Source of the DNA: an uncultured Granulosicoccaceae bacterium
GTDB lineage: Bacteria; Pseudomonadota; Gammaproteobacteria; Granulosicoccales; Granulosicoccaceae
DNA: 60,952 nt
Assembly (NCBI GenBank): GCA_938006335.1
Contig: CALLMF010000024.1
Coordinates: 1 to 60,952 of the forward strand
Reading direction: 5' to 3'
A model generated the notes under the pieces. It saw only the letters and a list, made by a program, of their open reading frames with translations. It did no database searches and was not told the origin of the DNA. Made by a program: the position numbers and the translations under genes. Positions 1-9,499 of the stretch are shown in pieces; position 1 is the stretch's first letter; each line of letters opens with the position of its first letter.

Positions 1-34
1 TGGCATGAGTCCTGTTAGTGAATCACTGCGGGAC

Positions 35-63
35 ATTATACCTGCTGGAAAACTTTACTGAAG
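35..63 (-). promoter_or_regulatory. Candidate divergent promoter at the left edge
   Basis: On the minus strand a perfect TATAAT (35-40) has a weak -35-like TTCAGT about 16 bases upstream. It would drive a gene leaving the window to the left. In many gammaproteobacteria the gene divergent from pilM is the penicillin-binding protein gene ponA/mrcA, but none of it lies in this window. The rest of 1-226 holds no gene that I can support, only the AT-rich leader of the pil operon. Confidence 0.3.
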
Positions 64-226
64 TGACGCTTTGCTAAGAAGTTTCGACGATTTTCGCAGT
101 TATTTCAATAGTTTATTAACCCTTGATCAGCAAACAAGCGAGATAAAGCCGCCAAACCTGTAAATTCAGTGGGATTGATGTGATCGATCCCTAAAGTTTG
201 CACAAGGTCCGGGCGCTAAATATGAA

Positions 227-1294
227 ATGGCACTCAAAATAGCATCCAGAAATTCAGGGTTGATCGGTCTTGATATCACAGCCACTTCGGTGAAGTTGTT
301 GGAGCTCAAGTCGACCAAAAAAGGGCTCAAAGTAGTCGGTTACACCGTGGAGCCGCTCCCGGCCAATGCAGTCAATGAGAAAAACCTGCAGGACGTCGAG
401 GCTGTCGGTGACGCGATCAGGCGAGCAGTCAAGCGCTCGGGGTCGCGCACCAAAAACGCCGCTGTCGCAGTACCCAGCGCTATGGTTATTACCAAAATCA
501 TTCAGATGCCGGCAGACCTGAAACCTCACGAAATTGAGGGTCAGATCATGCTTGAAGCTGACCAGTATATCCCCTACGCCATTGAAGAGGTAAACCTCGA
601 CTTTCACGTATTGGGTCCGAGCGAAGACGCCGCCAACATGGTTGATGTACTTCTCGCAGCTTCACGCAGTGAAAACGTTGAAGACAGAACCGCAGCGGCC
701 GAACTGGGTGGACTCAACGTCAAGATAGTTGATATCGAACCCTACACAATGGAAGGTGCGATGCAGCTGATTTCACACCAGCTACCCAACGGCGGTGTTG
801 ACCAGACCATTGCGCTCTTTGACATTGGCGCCAGCATGACCAGCTTAAGTGTGTTGCGCGACCAGCAACTCATCTATACCCGTGAACAACCCTTTGGTGG
901 CAAGCAGCTGACTGAAGAGATCATGCGACGTTACGGTCTGTCGTATGAAGACGCCGGACGTGTCAAACGCGTTGGCGGATTACCCGAGAATTATGAGCCC
1001 GAAGTACTGGAGCCGTTTCGTGACCTTATCGTTCAACAGGCCAATCGATTCCTGCAGTTCTTTTTCTCGGCAGACAAAAACGACTTTGTTGATCAGATTG
1101 TTCTCGCAGGCGGTTCCACGGGCATACCGGGTGTTGCCGAATTAATCGAGCAACGCATTGGAACACCCACCATTATCGCAGACCCGTTTAACGACATGTC
1201 GGTGTCGAGTGATATTCCAGTACAACGACTAAAAGACGACGGCCCGGCTTTGATGATTGCCTGCGGCCTCGCCTTGCGAGGGATTAATGGCTAA
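227..1294 (+). CDS. pilM: Type IV pilus assembly protein PilM
   Basis: Cytoplasmic actin-like (FtsA fold) ATPase that docks on the short N-terminal tail of PilN and links the inner-membrane alignment complex to the pilus motor. The 355 residues match the usual PilM length. The start reads MALKIASRNSGLIGLDI, a nucleotide-binding entry (GLDITATSVK), with later phosphate-binding segments FDIGASMTSL (about 199-208) and LAGGSTGIPG (about 291-300). No signal peptide or membrane segment is visible. It is the first gene of pilMNOPQ, and its TAA shares one base with the pilN ATG, which indicates translational coupling. The gene order and all five family members make the call secure. Confidence 0.95.
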   Translation: MALKIASRNSGLIGLDITATSVKLLELKSTKKGLKVVGYTVEPLPANAVNEKNLQDVEAVGDAIRRAVKRSGSRTKNAAVAVPSAMVITKIIQMPADLKPHEIEGQIMLEADQYIPYAIEEVNLDFHVLGPSEDAANMVDVLLAASRSENVEDRTAAAELGGLNVKIVDIEPYTMEGAMQLISHQLPNGGVDQTIALFDIGASMTSLSVLRDQQLIYTREQPFGGKQLTEEIMRRYGLSYEDAGRVKRVGGLPENYEPEVLEPFRDLIVQQANRFLQFFFSADKNDFVDQIVLAGGSTGIPGVAELIEQRIGTPTIIADPFNDMSVSSDIPVQRLKDDGPALMIACGLALRGING

Positions 1295-1872
1295 TGACTA
1301 AGTTAAATCTCCTGCCATGGCGAGAAACGTATCGCCGTGAAAAAAATATTGAGTTCGGTATCACTACCGGTATCTTCGCTGTTCTCACCATGGGCCTTGT
1401 GTTCGTGGGTATTCAGTTCGCTCAGGGCAAAGTTGATTTTCAGAATGAACGTAATGCGCGACTCGACAGTGAAATCGTGTTGCTGCAACAGGAATTGATG
1501 GAGATCAAGGAGCTCGAAAAGACCAAAAACGATCTTCTCTCACGTATGGAGATTGTTCAGGAACTGCAAGCTCAACGCCCAAAGATTGTACATATTCTGT
1601 ATGAAATCGCGAACAACTTGCCCGACGGTGTTTTTCTGACTTCGCTACGTCAGGACGGTGAAACCCGTTTGTTACTCGAAGGCCAGGCAGAATCCAACGC
1701 ACGTGTCTCTGCGCTGATGCGACAACTCAATGACAGCACCTACCTGTCAAAACCAAAGCTTGAAATTATTGCCGCTGACAAAGTGTTTGGTAACAGCACC
1801 TTTAAATTAAGCATGCATTCTGATTCCGGTGGTAAAGCAGGCGACAGCGAGGAGACAGAAGATGGCATTTAA
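1294..1872 (+). CDS. pilN: Type IV pilus assembly protein PilN
   Basis: Bitopic inner-membrane protein of the pilus alignment subcomplex; it pairs with PilO in the periplasm and with PilM in the cytoplasm. The N-terminus holds the family PilM-binding signature, seen as KLNLLPWRE at residues 3-11. One membrane helix follows at about 22-45 (GITTGIFAVLTMGLVFVGIQF), then a coiled coil rich in Glu, Leu and Lys (about 50-95), then a compact periplasmic domain. The 192 residues are typical. The start overlaps the pilM stop by one base and the end overlaps pilO by 11 bases. Confidence 0.94.
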   Translation: MTKLNLLPWRETYRREKNIEFGITTGIFAVLTMGLVFVGIQFAQGKVDFQNERNARLDSEIVLLQQELMEIKELEKTKNDLLSRMEIVQELQAQRPKIVHILYEIANNLPDGVFLTSLRQDGETRLLLEGQAESNARVSALMRQLNDSTYLSKPKLEIIAADKVFGNSTFKLSMHSDSGGKAGDSEETEDGI

Positions 1873-2509
1873 AGATTCACTTGCCGAACTCGGCTCGCTT
1901 AACGGTGATGATTTTCAACGCATCGGTACAGCACCGATACTGGTAAAAGCGATCCTGATTTTGCTTGTCTGCCTGGTGGTTACCGGTCTTGGCATTCATT
2001 TCATGATCACGCCGAAATTCGACCAACTCAAAGTGGTTGAACGCAAGGAAAACGAGCTTCGACTAAAGTTCGACCAAGAGCAGGCAAAAGCTGCCAACCT
2101 CTCGGCGTACAAACTGCAGCTTGAAGAGATGCGAAGCGCCTATTCAGTGATGGTCAGGCAGCTACCCAACAAAACCGATATTGAAAGTCTGTTGGTTGAT
2201 CTGTCGCAAACCAGTGTTGCTGCAGGGCTCGATGTTGAGTTCTTTAAACCCGAGAGCGAATTACCCCGCGAATTTTATGCTGAGTACCCCATTAGCATTA
2301 GTGTTACCGGCAGATATCACCAGTTTGGTGAGTTTGTCAGCGGGCTTGCAGCACTACCGCGCATCGTGACACTCAGTGGTATTGATATCAGTGCCATTAA
2401 TGAAGGAAGAAACAACGGCGGCAACAATAATGTCAGTTCAGGCAGTTCCGGAAAACGCCTGAAGATGGACCTTGTTGCAACGACTTACCGCTATCTGGAA
2501 GAAGACTAG
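1862..2509 (+). CDS. pilO: Type IV pilus assembly protein PilO
   Basis: Inner-membrane partner of PilN that bridges to the lipoprotein PilP. I start it at the ATG at 1862 (215 aa), because the longer frame from 1829 adds residues with no family character. The sequence shows one membrane helix at about 28-48 (ILVKAILILLVCLVVTGLGI), a coiled-coil stretch (about 60-95), and a ferredoxin-like periplasmic half containing EFYAEYPISISVTGRYHQ, typical of PilO. A Gly/Asn/Ser-rich stretch near the C-terminus (about 180-198) is probably a flexible linker. It overlaps pilN by 11 bases. Confidence 0.93.
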   Translation: MAFKDSLAELGSLNGDDFQRIGTAPILVKAILILLVCLVVTGLGIHFMITPKFDQLKVVERKENELRLKFDQEQAKAANLSAYKLQLEEMRSAYSVMVRQLPNKTDIESLLVDLSQTSVAAGLDVEFFKPESELPREFYAEYPISISVTGRYHQFGEFVSGLAALPRIVTLSGIDISAINEGRNNGGNNNVSSGSSGKRLKMDLVATTYRYLEED

Positions 2510-2516
2510 TTTAGCT

Positions 2517-3068
2517 ATGATCATTAAACAACCAGACCGGATAAAGCTTCAACCCGGCAAGTGGGCACTGCTCGCGCTGGTGGTCGGTTCACTGAGCGCA
2601 TGCGCAGGTGACATGTCAGACCTTGACCGCTTTATTATCGAGACCAAACAAAAACACCACGGCAAGGTAGATCCATTACCGGAGTTTGCCGAGTACGTGG
2701 AGTTTGTGTATTCCGCGACTGATATGCGAGACCCATTTAAGGCATCGCGGTCGCAGGATTTAATTGCCAAAAAAGAATATACAGGCCCTCGTCCTGAAGA
2801 ACAAAGGGAGCGCGAGGCGCTGGAGAATTTCCCTATCGATTCTTTGAAGATGGTCGGATTATTGCAGCAGCGCAATCAAGTTTGGGGGCTTGTCAGAGAC
2901 CCTGAAGGCACGATCCATCGAGTGCAACCCGGCAACTACGCCGGACAGAATCATGGAAAAATCATTGTTGTTAACGAATCCATCATCGACATTCAGGAAT
3001 TGGTTCCTGACGGTGAGCAAGGCTGGATACCACGCGATGCACAACTCGCGATGGCTGAAGACGAATAA
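2517..3068 (+). CDS. pilP: Type IV pilus assembly lipoprotein PilP
   Basis: Periplasmic lipoprotein that connects PilN/PilO to the secretin PilQ. From the ATG at 2517 it is 183 aa with a lipoprotein signal ending in the lipobox LSAC (Cys about residue 29). The usual PilP marks follow: an extended N-terminal segment (FAEYVEFVYSATDMRDPF), then a C-terminal beta domain with DSLKMVGLLQQRNQVWGLVRD and GNYAGQNHGKI. A longer frame from 2472 would bury the signal peptide, so it was not chosen. It lies 7 bases after pilO and 15 bases before pilQ. Confidence 0.93.
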   Translation: MIIKQPDRIKLQPGKWALLALVVGSLSACAGDMSDLDRFIIETKQKHHGKVDPLPEFAEYVEFVYSATDMRDPFKASRSQDLIAKKEYTGPRPEEQREREALENFPIDSLKMVGLLQQRNQVWGLVRDPEGTIHRVQPGNYAGQNHGKIIVVNESIIDIQELVPDGEQGWIPRDAQLAMAEDE

Positions 3069-3083
3069 TTGCGGAGATCTCAG

Positions 3084-5456
3084 GTGAGAATAACAAGCAG
3101 TAACACCCGGCAACGTATTTCCGTAGCCAGCACAACACGTGTCCTTCGACGCATTGGATCGGCAGCGCTATTATTATGCGCATCCGGTTTTGCAGCGACA
3201 GCAGCAGCTGAAAATACGTTAACAGACATTAGTCATATTACGTTGCCCGGCAACAAGCAGCAATTGGCGTTTACACTCGCCAAGCCTGTGACCGAACCCA
3301 AGTCATTTACCATCGACAATCCGGCGCGAATAGCACTCGATTTCTTTGACACCAAAAATGCGCTCAAAGAACGCATGATGAATGTCAACGTCGGGCTGCT
3401 ACAATCAGTCACTGCGATCGAAGCAGGCGGCCGCACCCGAGTCGTTATTAACCTTGCGGGGCTGCAGCCTTATACCACCAAGGCTGACAACAACATCCTG
3501 TATCTCACGCTGGACGACGTTGCATCAACACCGGTTGTGCAGTTGGCTCAGGCTGAAACTCCGGTTGAGACCCCTGCCCCCGTTGTCACTGCCGCCGTTG
3601 TCCCTGCCGCACCGGTAGTTGTAGAACCGGTAGCTACTGCACAACCCACTGTCACCGAGACAGCCGAGACCTACGAGACAGCGACAGTTCTGGCGCAGAC
3701 AGCACAGCCGTTGCCGGCCGCTACTGCTTTTCAGGTTGCTCAGCAGTCGGAGGACAGTGCCAATAACTACCTTGCAGAGAGCAACAACACATCGCTTGTG
3801 ACTGCAGATCAGGTAAGCTCGAATCGCCAGTCCATTAAAAACATCGACTTCCGTCGTGGTCCGATGGGCGAAGGACGCGTTATATTCGAATTGTCCGGCA
3901 CGGGTATTCCTGCTGACATGCGCGAAGAAGGCGACCGTATCGTGATTGAATTCCCCGACACCGACCTGCCACGCAATTTGCAGCGTCGACTTGATGTTAT
4001 GGACTTCGGCACTCCCATTCAGTTCGTTGATGCTGTTGGCAGTGACCAGGGTACACGCGTTATTGTGACCCCTACCAGCCAGGGCTTTGAACAACTGGCC
4101 TATCAATCTGACAACATGTTCACCGTCGAGCTCAAGCCAGTCACTGCAGAAGACGCAGAAGCTGCTCGCAAAAAGCGCTTTGGCTACACCGGTGAAAAAC
4201 TGTCGCTGAACTTTCAGGACATTGAATTGAGATCAGTGCTGCAGTTACTGGCAGACTTCACCGACCTTAACGTGGTCGTCAGTGACACCGTCGAAGGCAA
4301 GTTAACCTTACGACTGAAGAATGTTCCATGGGATCAGGCACTCGATATCATTCTGCAAACCAAAGCACTTGATAAGCGGCAATCCGGTAATGTCATCATG
4401 GTGGCCCCTGCCGACGAAATTGCACAACGCGAACAGGCAGAGCTTGAGAGCATGAAACAAAAGACCGAACTGGCACCGTTACGCACTGAGTTTTTTCAGG
4501 CTAACTATGCCAAGGCGTCTGAGCTTGCTGAGCTGATGAACTCCGGTACCGGCAGTATTCTGTCTGATCGAGGCAGTGTCACGGTTGATGACAGAACCAA
4601 CACCCTGTTGATCAACGACACCGCAGAACAACTGGCTGAAATTCGCGCGCTGGTTCATAGGCTCGATGTGCCGATTCGCCAGGTTTTGATCGAATCACGT
4701 ATCGTTATAGCTTCTGATGACTTTAATAAAGATCTGGGTGTGCGCTGGGGTATTAACCGCAACACCACGCTGAACAACGGCGAAGGCTCGATTGTATCAG
4801 GCAACAACACTGGCGTTACCAACCTGCTCAACGGTGAAGCACCGGGCGCTGGCCGATTTAACGTTAACCTGCCTGCCTCCAATGCAGCAGGTTCTATCGG
4901 TCTTGCACTGGCAAAACTTCCCTTCGGCACACTGCTCGAACTGGAACTCTCGGCCATGCAGGCAGAAGGCACCGGTGAAGTTATTTCAAGCCCACGTGTT
5001 ATCACGGCTAACCAGCACGAAGCCTACATCGAACAGGGTGTGGAAATTCCGTACCTCGAAGCAGCGTCAAGTGGTGCCACGTCAGTATCATTCCGAAAGG
5101 CAGTCTTGGGTCTGACCGTAACACCGCAGATCACGCCTGATGACCGAATCGTGATGGACCTGAAAGTGAACAAAGATACTGTTGGTGAGATCTTCGGTGC
5201 CGGTGACCTGCAGGTTCCCAGTATCGATACTCGCGAAGTCAGCACCCAGGTGCTGGTTGATAATGGCGAAACCGTTGTGCTCGGTGGTGTCTATGAGCAG
5301 ACCGTGATCGACAAAACCGACATGGTACCGTTCTTCGGCAACTTGCCCATTGTTGGTCGCATGTTCCAGCACACCATCTCTCAAGATGACAAGTCAGAAC
5401 TGTTGGTCTTCGTAACACCCCGAATCATTCGTGAGAATACTTCGCTGGGATACTAG
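3084..5456 (+). CDS. pilQ: Type IV pilus secretin PilQ
   Basis: Outer-membrane secretin forming the channel for the pilus fibre. I place the start at the GTG at 3084, preceded by GGAG at about 8 bases, giving 790 aa with a Sec signal (LLLCASGFAATAAAE). Domains in order: a first AMIN domain (about 45-135) and an Ala/Pro/Thr/Val-rich linker (about 140-225). Then come a second AMIN domain (about 250-355), the STN/N0 domain (LNFQDIELRSVLQLLADFT, about 372 onward), an N1 repeat, and the secretin core (about 540-785) ending ELLVFVTPRII. AMIN domains bind peptidoglycan and place the machine at the pole or septum in other species. Last gene of the operon. Confidence 0.95.
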   Translation: MRITSSNTRQRISVASTTRVLRRIGSAALLLCASGFAATAAAENTLTDISHITLPGNKQQLAFTLAKPVTEPKSFTIDNPARIALDFFDTKNALKERMMNVNVGLLQSVTAIEAGGRTRVVINLAGLQPYTTKADNNILYLTLDDVASTPVVQLAQAETPVETPAPVVTAAVVPAAPVVVEPVATAQPTVTETAETYETATVLAQTAQPLPAATAFQVAQQSEDSANNYLAESNNTSLVTADQVSSNRQSIKNIDFRRGPMGEGRVIFELSGTGIPADMREEGDRIVIEFPDTDLPRNLQRRLDVMDFGTPIQFVDAVGSDQGTRVIVTPTSQGFEQLAYQSDNMFTVELKPVTAEDAEAARKKRFGYTGEKLSLNFQDIELRSVLQLLADFTDLNVVVSDTVEGKLTLRLKNVPWDQALDIILQTKALDKRQSGNVIMVAPADEIAQREQAELESMKQKTELAPLRTEFFQANYAKASELAELMNSGTGSILSDRGSVTVDDRTNTLLINDTAEQLAEIRALVHRLDVPIRQVLIESRIVIASDDFNKDLGVRWGINRNTTLNNGEGSIVSGNNTGVTNLLNGEAPGAGRFNVNLPASNAAGSIGLALAKLPFGTLLELELSAMQAEGTGEVISSPRVITANQHEAYIEQGVEIPYLEAASSGATSVSFRKAVLGLTVTPQITPDDRIVMDLKVNKDTVGEIFGAGDLQVPSIDTREVSTQVLVDNGETVVLGGVYEQTVIDKTDMVPFFGNLPIVGRMFQHTISQDDKSELLVFVTPRIIRENTSLGY

Positions 5457-5481
5457 ACTGCTCTATCGAGGCAGGCCAGAC

Positions 5482-5504
5482 CGGCACGAGCCAGACTCGT
5501 GCCG
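5482..5504 (+). terminator. Hairpin after pilQ
   Basis: A 9-bp perfect stem (CGGCACGAG and CTCGTGCCG) closes a 5-base loop 25 bases after the pilQ stop. No T-run follows, so it would be a weak or factor-dependent terminator, or an mRNA 3'-end stabiliser. A second inverted repeat, AGTCCCG/CGGGACT, lies at 5520-5546. Confidence 0.4.
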
Positions 5505-5564
5505 AGCCAATAGCATCACAGTCCCGAGACAATCTGACCCGGGACTCATTACCTGATACTCACC

Positions 5565-5648
5565 ACCCTGCGCCATTTACCCTGCGCCATTTACCCTGCG
5601 CCAGTTACTCTGCACCATTAACCCGGGGCCATTAACCCTGCGCCACCT
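5565..5648. repeat. Six tandem copies of a 14-bp unit
   Basis: Six adjacent 14-base units starting at 5565, 5579, 5593, 5607, 5621 and 5635. Units 1 and 2 are identical (ACCCTGCGCCATTT). Units 3 to 6 carry 1 to 4 changes each, and a decayed seventh unit may begin at 5649. The period is not a multiple of three and no ORF uses it, so this is a noncoding minisatellite. It fills most of the pilQ-aroK gap, in which I see no gene. Confidence 0.9.
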
Positions 5649-5860
5649 ATCCGGGACTGACCAACAAGATCCGCGAATTCTCATCTGATGATTCCGGCCG
5701 CGAATTCCAGCACCTCGTTCCCACAACTCTTTCACGCACCGCTGCTGTAGTGGCACTGACGCCGCACCGCCCTGCCCGCCAACCTGTCCGGCACCAAAAA
5801 CACCTGTTCGTGCTGCGTGGATGGTTTATAGTGAGGTCATCCGTATGATCACTGCACACG

Positions 5861-6385
5861 ATGACTTCTTTTTTCCTGATCGGACCTATGGGTTCCGGTA
5901 AAACCTCGGTAGGCCGACAACTCGCACGCAAACTAAAACTCAGTTTCTACGACAGCGACCGCGAGATCGAAAGTCGATGTGGCGTCGACATACCCACCAT
6001 CTTTGAATACGAAGGCGAACAGGGATTTCGGGATCGCGAATCCACTATTCTCGAAGAGCTTACCGCCATGCCCAACATCGTCCTCGCCACTGGCGGCGGC
6101 TCTGTGCTGCGTGAAGAAAACCGCACGCTGTTAGCAGAACGCGGATATGTGGTGCTGTTATCTGTTGAGCTCAAGGAACAGCTGCGGCGAGTATCACTGA
6201 ACAACAATCGCCCGCTGTTGCGTGACGTTAATCCCGAGCAACGGCTGCGCGAGATCATGCAGGAGCGCGAGCCTCTCTATCGCGAGCTTGCCGACGTCAC
6301 CATCAACACCAACGGGGGCCGAATGCAGAATGTCATCACCCGTCTCACACGACACATTAATCAAGAAAAGCTACTACCGTCATGA
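5861..6385 (+). CDS. aroK: Shikimate kinase AroK
   Basis: Phosphorylates shikimate at the 3-hydroxyl with ATP, a late step to chorismate and aromatic amino acids; cytoplasmic. The 174 residues start [15 protein letters not shown] with the Walker A GPMGSGKT at residues 8-15. The shikimate-binding elements follow: DSDREIE (about 32-38), FRDRES (about 57-62) and the GGGSV loop (about 80-84). The lid Arg lies in NNRPLL. The last four bases overlap aroB (ATGA), so the two genes are coupled. A TATAGT at 5828-5833 could be a -10 element, but no good -35 accompanies it. Confidence 0.96.
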   Translation: MTSFFLIGPMGSGKTSVGRQLARKLKLSFYDSDREIESRCGVDIPTIFEYEGEQGFRDRESTILEELTAMPNIVLATGGGSVLREENRTLLAERGYVVLLSVELKEQLRRVSLNNNRPLLRDVNPEQRLREIMQEREPLYRELADVTINTNGGRMQNVITRLTRHINQEKLLPS

Positions 6386-7470
6386 CCCACAGTACCGTCA
6401 CAATTGATCTCGGCAACCGAAGCTACCCCATCCACATTGGTCAAAAATTACTACAACAGCCCGCACTGCTGACCGAGCATATCCGCGGTAACCAAGTGAT
6501 GGTTGTCACCAACGATCGACTCAACGCCCTCTATGGAGAGTCAGTCACTACCGCCCTGTCCGAGCACACGGTCTCTGTCGTCTCCCTGCCCGATGGCGAA
6601 CAGTACAAAAATCTAGAAGCACTCAACCTGATTTTCGATGCACTGCTGAGTGCCGGATTTGATCGAGGCTGCACGCTGATTGCACTTGGCGGTGGTGTCG
6701 TTGGTGATATGACCGGGTTTGCAGCAGCCAGTTATCAACGCGGCGTCGACTTCCTGCAAATACCCACCACGCTACTGGCCCAGGTCGACAGCTCGGTCGG
6801 TGGCAAAACCGGGGTGAACCATGCGCTGGGCAAAAATATGATCGGGGCCTTTCATCAACCCCGCTGTGTGCTCGCCGATACTGACACCCTCAATTCTCTC
6901 GACGACGCCGAGCTCAAGGCCGGTCTTGCCGAAGTCATCAAGTACGGCTTTATCATTGACGCCGATTTTTTCGCGTGGCTTGAGCAAAACCTTGATGCGC
7001 TACTGGCACGTGACTCAACAGCGCTCGCTTATGCCATTCAACGCTCCTGCGAAATCAAAGCCGACGTAGTCTCCAACGACGAGACCGAACAGGGACAGCG
7101 TGCCTTATTGAATCTTGGCCACACCTTCGGCCATGCTATCGAATCTTCGAGTGGTTACGGTGCGTGGTTGCATGGGGAAGCTGTCGCGGCGGGTACTGCA
7201 ATGGCCATGGATCTGTCGGTGCGCCTGAACTGGTTAACCGATGACGAACGTGTTCGCGGCGTTCAGTTGCTGCAACGAACCGGCTTACCGGTCACACCAC
7301 CGGAAGCCATGACTAGCGCTGATTTTAAGGCGCATATGTTACGCGACAAAAAAACGCGCGACGGCCAGTTGCATTTAATTTTGATGAAACGCATCGGTCA
7401 CGCCATCGTCACCGCCGACTTCGATCACGACGCCTTCGAACAAACACTCATGCATTTTTGCAAGCATTAG
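6382..7470 (+). CDS. aroB: 3-dehydroquinate synthase AroB
   Basis: Converts DAHP to 3-dehydroquinate, using NAD+ and a divalent metal, as the second step of the shikimate pathway. The 362 residues are standard. The NAD-binding loop reads [16 protein letters not shown] (about 101-116), followed by the substrate loop [20 protein letters not shown]. The metal ligands are Glu in GLAEVIKYG and the two His in [12 protein letters not shown] and [10 protein letters not shown]. It overlaps aroK by four bases. Confidence 0.97.
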   Translation: MTHSTVTIDLGNRSYPIHIGQKLLQQPALLTEHIRGNQVMVVTNDRLNALYGESVTTALSEHTVSVVSLPDGEQYKNLEALNLIFDALLSAGFDRGCTLIALGGGVVGDMTGFAAASYQRGVDFLQIPTTLLAQVDSSVGGKTGVNHALGKNMIGAFHQPRCVLADTDTLNSLDDAELKAGLAEVIKYGFIIDADFFAWLEQNLDALLARDSTALAYAIQRSCEIKADVVSNDETEQGQRALLNLGHTFGHAIESSSGYGAWLHGEAVAAGTAMAMDLSVRLNWLTDDERVRGVQLLQRTGLPVTPPEAMTSADFKAHMLRDKKTRDGQLHLILMKRIGHAIVTADFDHDAFEQTLMHFCKH

Positions 7471-7686
7471 TTAAGACGCCGGCGAGCCTGCGACAGACCA
7501 CATTGACCTGCCTCCCTGTGATGCCATTTGGCTACGGCCCCGTGGCTGGCCATGCTTGACTGGGTCGCAGATGATACGCCTGAGCACTGTTTCGGCCGAA
7601 CCGGGTAACCAATCTCAGGCTCGACCAGTGATCATTTACTGTCGTTATAGTATATTCAGCCAACCATTGATCCAGTTGCACCTACT
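7471..7686. other. aroB-damX intergenic region
   Basis: 216 bases without a supportable gene. A TATAGT hexamer at 7646-7651 sits about 35 bases upstream of the damX start and could be a -10 element, but I see no convincing -35 at the right distance. No repeat or hairpin stands out. Confidence 0.4.
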
Positions 7687-9399
7687 ATGAGCTCAGCAAA
7701 AATGGACGAAAACACCGGATACGGCCGTTTATCGGCCACGGCAATGGCCGCTTTGCAGCTCAGATCCCAACCGTTCGACGATGCTACCGCCGACCTCGAC
7801 TGGTTTGCTGATCAAACCACGCTCGACCAACTGAACAACATAAAAGATGCAATCATCGATGGCGATGAACTGCTACTGCTGACCGGTGTTGCCGACAGCG
7901 GCAAAACGGTTCTGCTCAAGCAACTCTCAACCAACAGCGGTTCGCGCATCCAGTGTTTTTCGGTCAGGGGCAGTGAGCGTTTTAGTGTCTACAACCTGTA
8001 TGCCGGTCTGTTGGAGGCGTTCGGGTTACGGCCACCGGTCGAACTCGAAGATGCGTTAAGGGAGGTCGTCGCGTGCCTTCAGTCGATGCTCGATCGAAAC
8101 AATATAGGTGTTATCGTGCTGGACGACGCCGATCGGGTGCCGCGTGAGGAGCTACATAAACTGATCGATTCGTTGCTGTACCTGAATCGCGGTGATGAGC
8201 TGTTACTGCGCCTGTTATTGGCGTCAAAACCCGAATTCGAAGCGAACATTCCCGACCTGCTACCACCCGATACCAATCTGCCCTACGCCGCGTTGGTCAT
8301 CGAACCCTACAGCGCCACTCGCACTGCACATTACATTGATTTCCGACTGAATCAAGCGGGTCATTTTGATGCGTTTCCACTCTCGGACCGTCAGGTGCAC
8401 ACGCTCTGTAATCAGGCCAGCGGTATACCCGGACGTATCAACCATCTGGCAGCCAACGAAATTAATGAGCTATACGCAACCGCAGAGACACGCGCGGGTG
8501 CCAGTGTGGCTGCTGCCGGTGCCACTGACTGGCTGTCGCAGAAAGCAGTACGTTATGGATTAGGCGCGCTGGCTGCGCTGTTCATTCTGGGTGCATTGTG
8601 GCTGTTTATGCCAAAAGACACCGCCAATCCGGATGATTTTAAAGTAGTCTCCAATGAACCTGTGGCCATTCAAGCGCCCGAGCGCGAGGAGCTGGCTGCT
8701 GAACCGACCGCGACTGCAAGCGCTGACGCAGCCACCGACACCTCCCCGAACACAGCAACTGACACTTCTGCCAACGCGACCGCCAACACATCAGCCAGCA
8801 CCGCAACGGACAACACCGCGACCACCGTCAGCGACACCCAAACGGTTGCGGCTGACGCTACGGCGCCGGCTAACCAAACAACTGGCGGTGCTGTAACCAG
8901 TGCCACCCAACCGACCACGGTCGTCGATGCACCGGCGACGACTGCAACCTCAACCGCAGACTCACAATCGGCGGCAAATCCGCCCGCTGCCTCTGAGGCT
9001 GCCACACAAGCTGCGACTACAGCCACGCCAGCGCCGTCCACGCAACCTGCAGATCGCGCGGCACAAGCGCCATCGGCAGCAACGCAATCAGATGCAGCGC
9101 CGCTCGAATCAGCCAACTGGATTCTGGTACAGAATCCTGCGGCATTCACCGTACAAATGAGCGCTTCGACCGACCGGGCGTCAGTCGTGAATTTTATGAC
9201 CCGCGCCAATCTCGAAGGCCCCAACTCAATCTACTCATTCCGCCGGGGAGGCAACACCTGGTACGCCGCAGTCCACGGACTGTTCGACTCGCTGGATGAC
9301 GCCCGGGTGGCGGTTGCCGCGATGTCAGACATCGCAAAAGCCGACAAACCCTGGATCCGCCCCGTCGCCCAAATCCAAAATAACCTTAAAAATCAATAA
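7687..9399 (+). CDS. damX: DamX-like protein: ExeA-type ATPase, membrane helix and SPOR domain
   Basis: A 570-aa bitopic inner-membrane protein at the damX position after aroKB. The N-terminal half is an ExeA/GspA-like AAA ATPase with Walker A GVADSGKT (67-74) and Walker B VIVLDDAD (142-149). A single membrane helix lies at about 289-308. A linker of about 160 residues, almost only Ala, Thr, Ser, Asp and Pro, follows. The SPOR domain (about 490-565: FTVQMSASTDRASVVNFM, then WYAAVHGLFDSLDDA) binds glycan strands stripped of stem peptides at the division septum in SPOR proteins generally. The role in division is inferred from the family. The linker DNA is repetitive and yields a spurious long antisense frame. 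Confidence 0.85.
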   Translation: MSSAKMDENTGYGRLSATAMAALQLRSQPFDDATADLDWFADQTTLDQLNNIKDAIIDGDELLLLTGVADSGKTVLLKQLSTNSGSRIQCFSVRGSERFSVYNLYAGLLEAFGLRPPVELEDALREVVACLQSMLDRNNIGVIVLDDADRVPREELHKLIDSLLYLNRGDELLLRLLLASKPEFEANIPDLLPPDTNLPYAALVIEPYSATRTAHYIDFRLNQAGHFDAFPLSDRQVHTLCNQASGIPGRINHLAANEINELYATAETRAGASVAAAGATDWLSQKAVRYGLGALAALFILGALWLFMPKDTANPDDFKVVSNEPVAIQAPEREELAAEPTATASADAATDTSPNTATDTSANATANTSASTATDNTATTVSDTQTVAADATAPANQTTGGAVTSATQPTTVVDAPATTATSTADSQSAANPPAASEAATQAATTATPAPSTQPADRAAQAPSAATQSDAAPLESANWILVQNPAAFTVQMSASTDRASVVNFMTRANLEGPNSIYSFRRGGNTWYAAVHGLFDSLDDARVAVAAMSDIAKADKPWIRPVAQIQNNLKNQ

Positions 9400-9499
9400 T
9401 CTGTTCAAATTTCCGGCGCGTAATACAGATACGGTACAATAGGGGCTATCCAGCACCGCCTGTTGGGCGCCGTGCCACATCGTTTTAAGGTGAGCATCC

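Noticed and set aside
5565..5648. Possible CRISPR array
   Set aside because: The 14-base units are directly adjacent with no spacers, and no cas gene is in the window.
8670..9224. 184-codon Ala/Val/Ser-rich frame antisense to the damX linker
   Set aside because: It mirrors the repetitive Ala/Thr codons of the linker and shows no domain.
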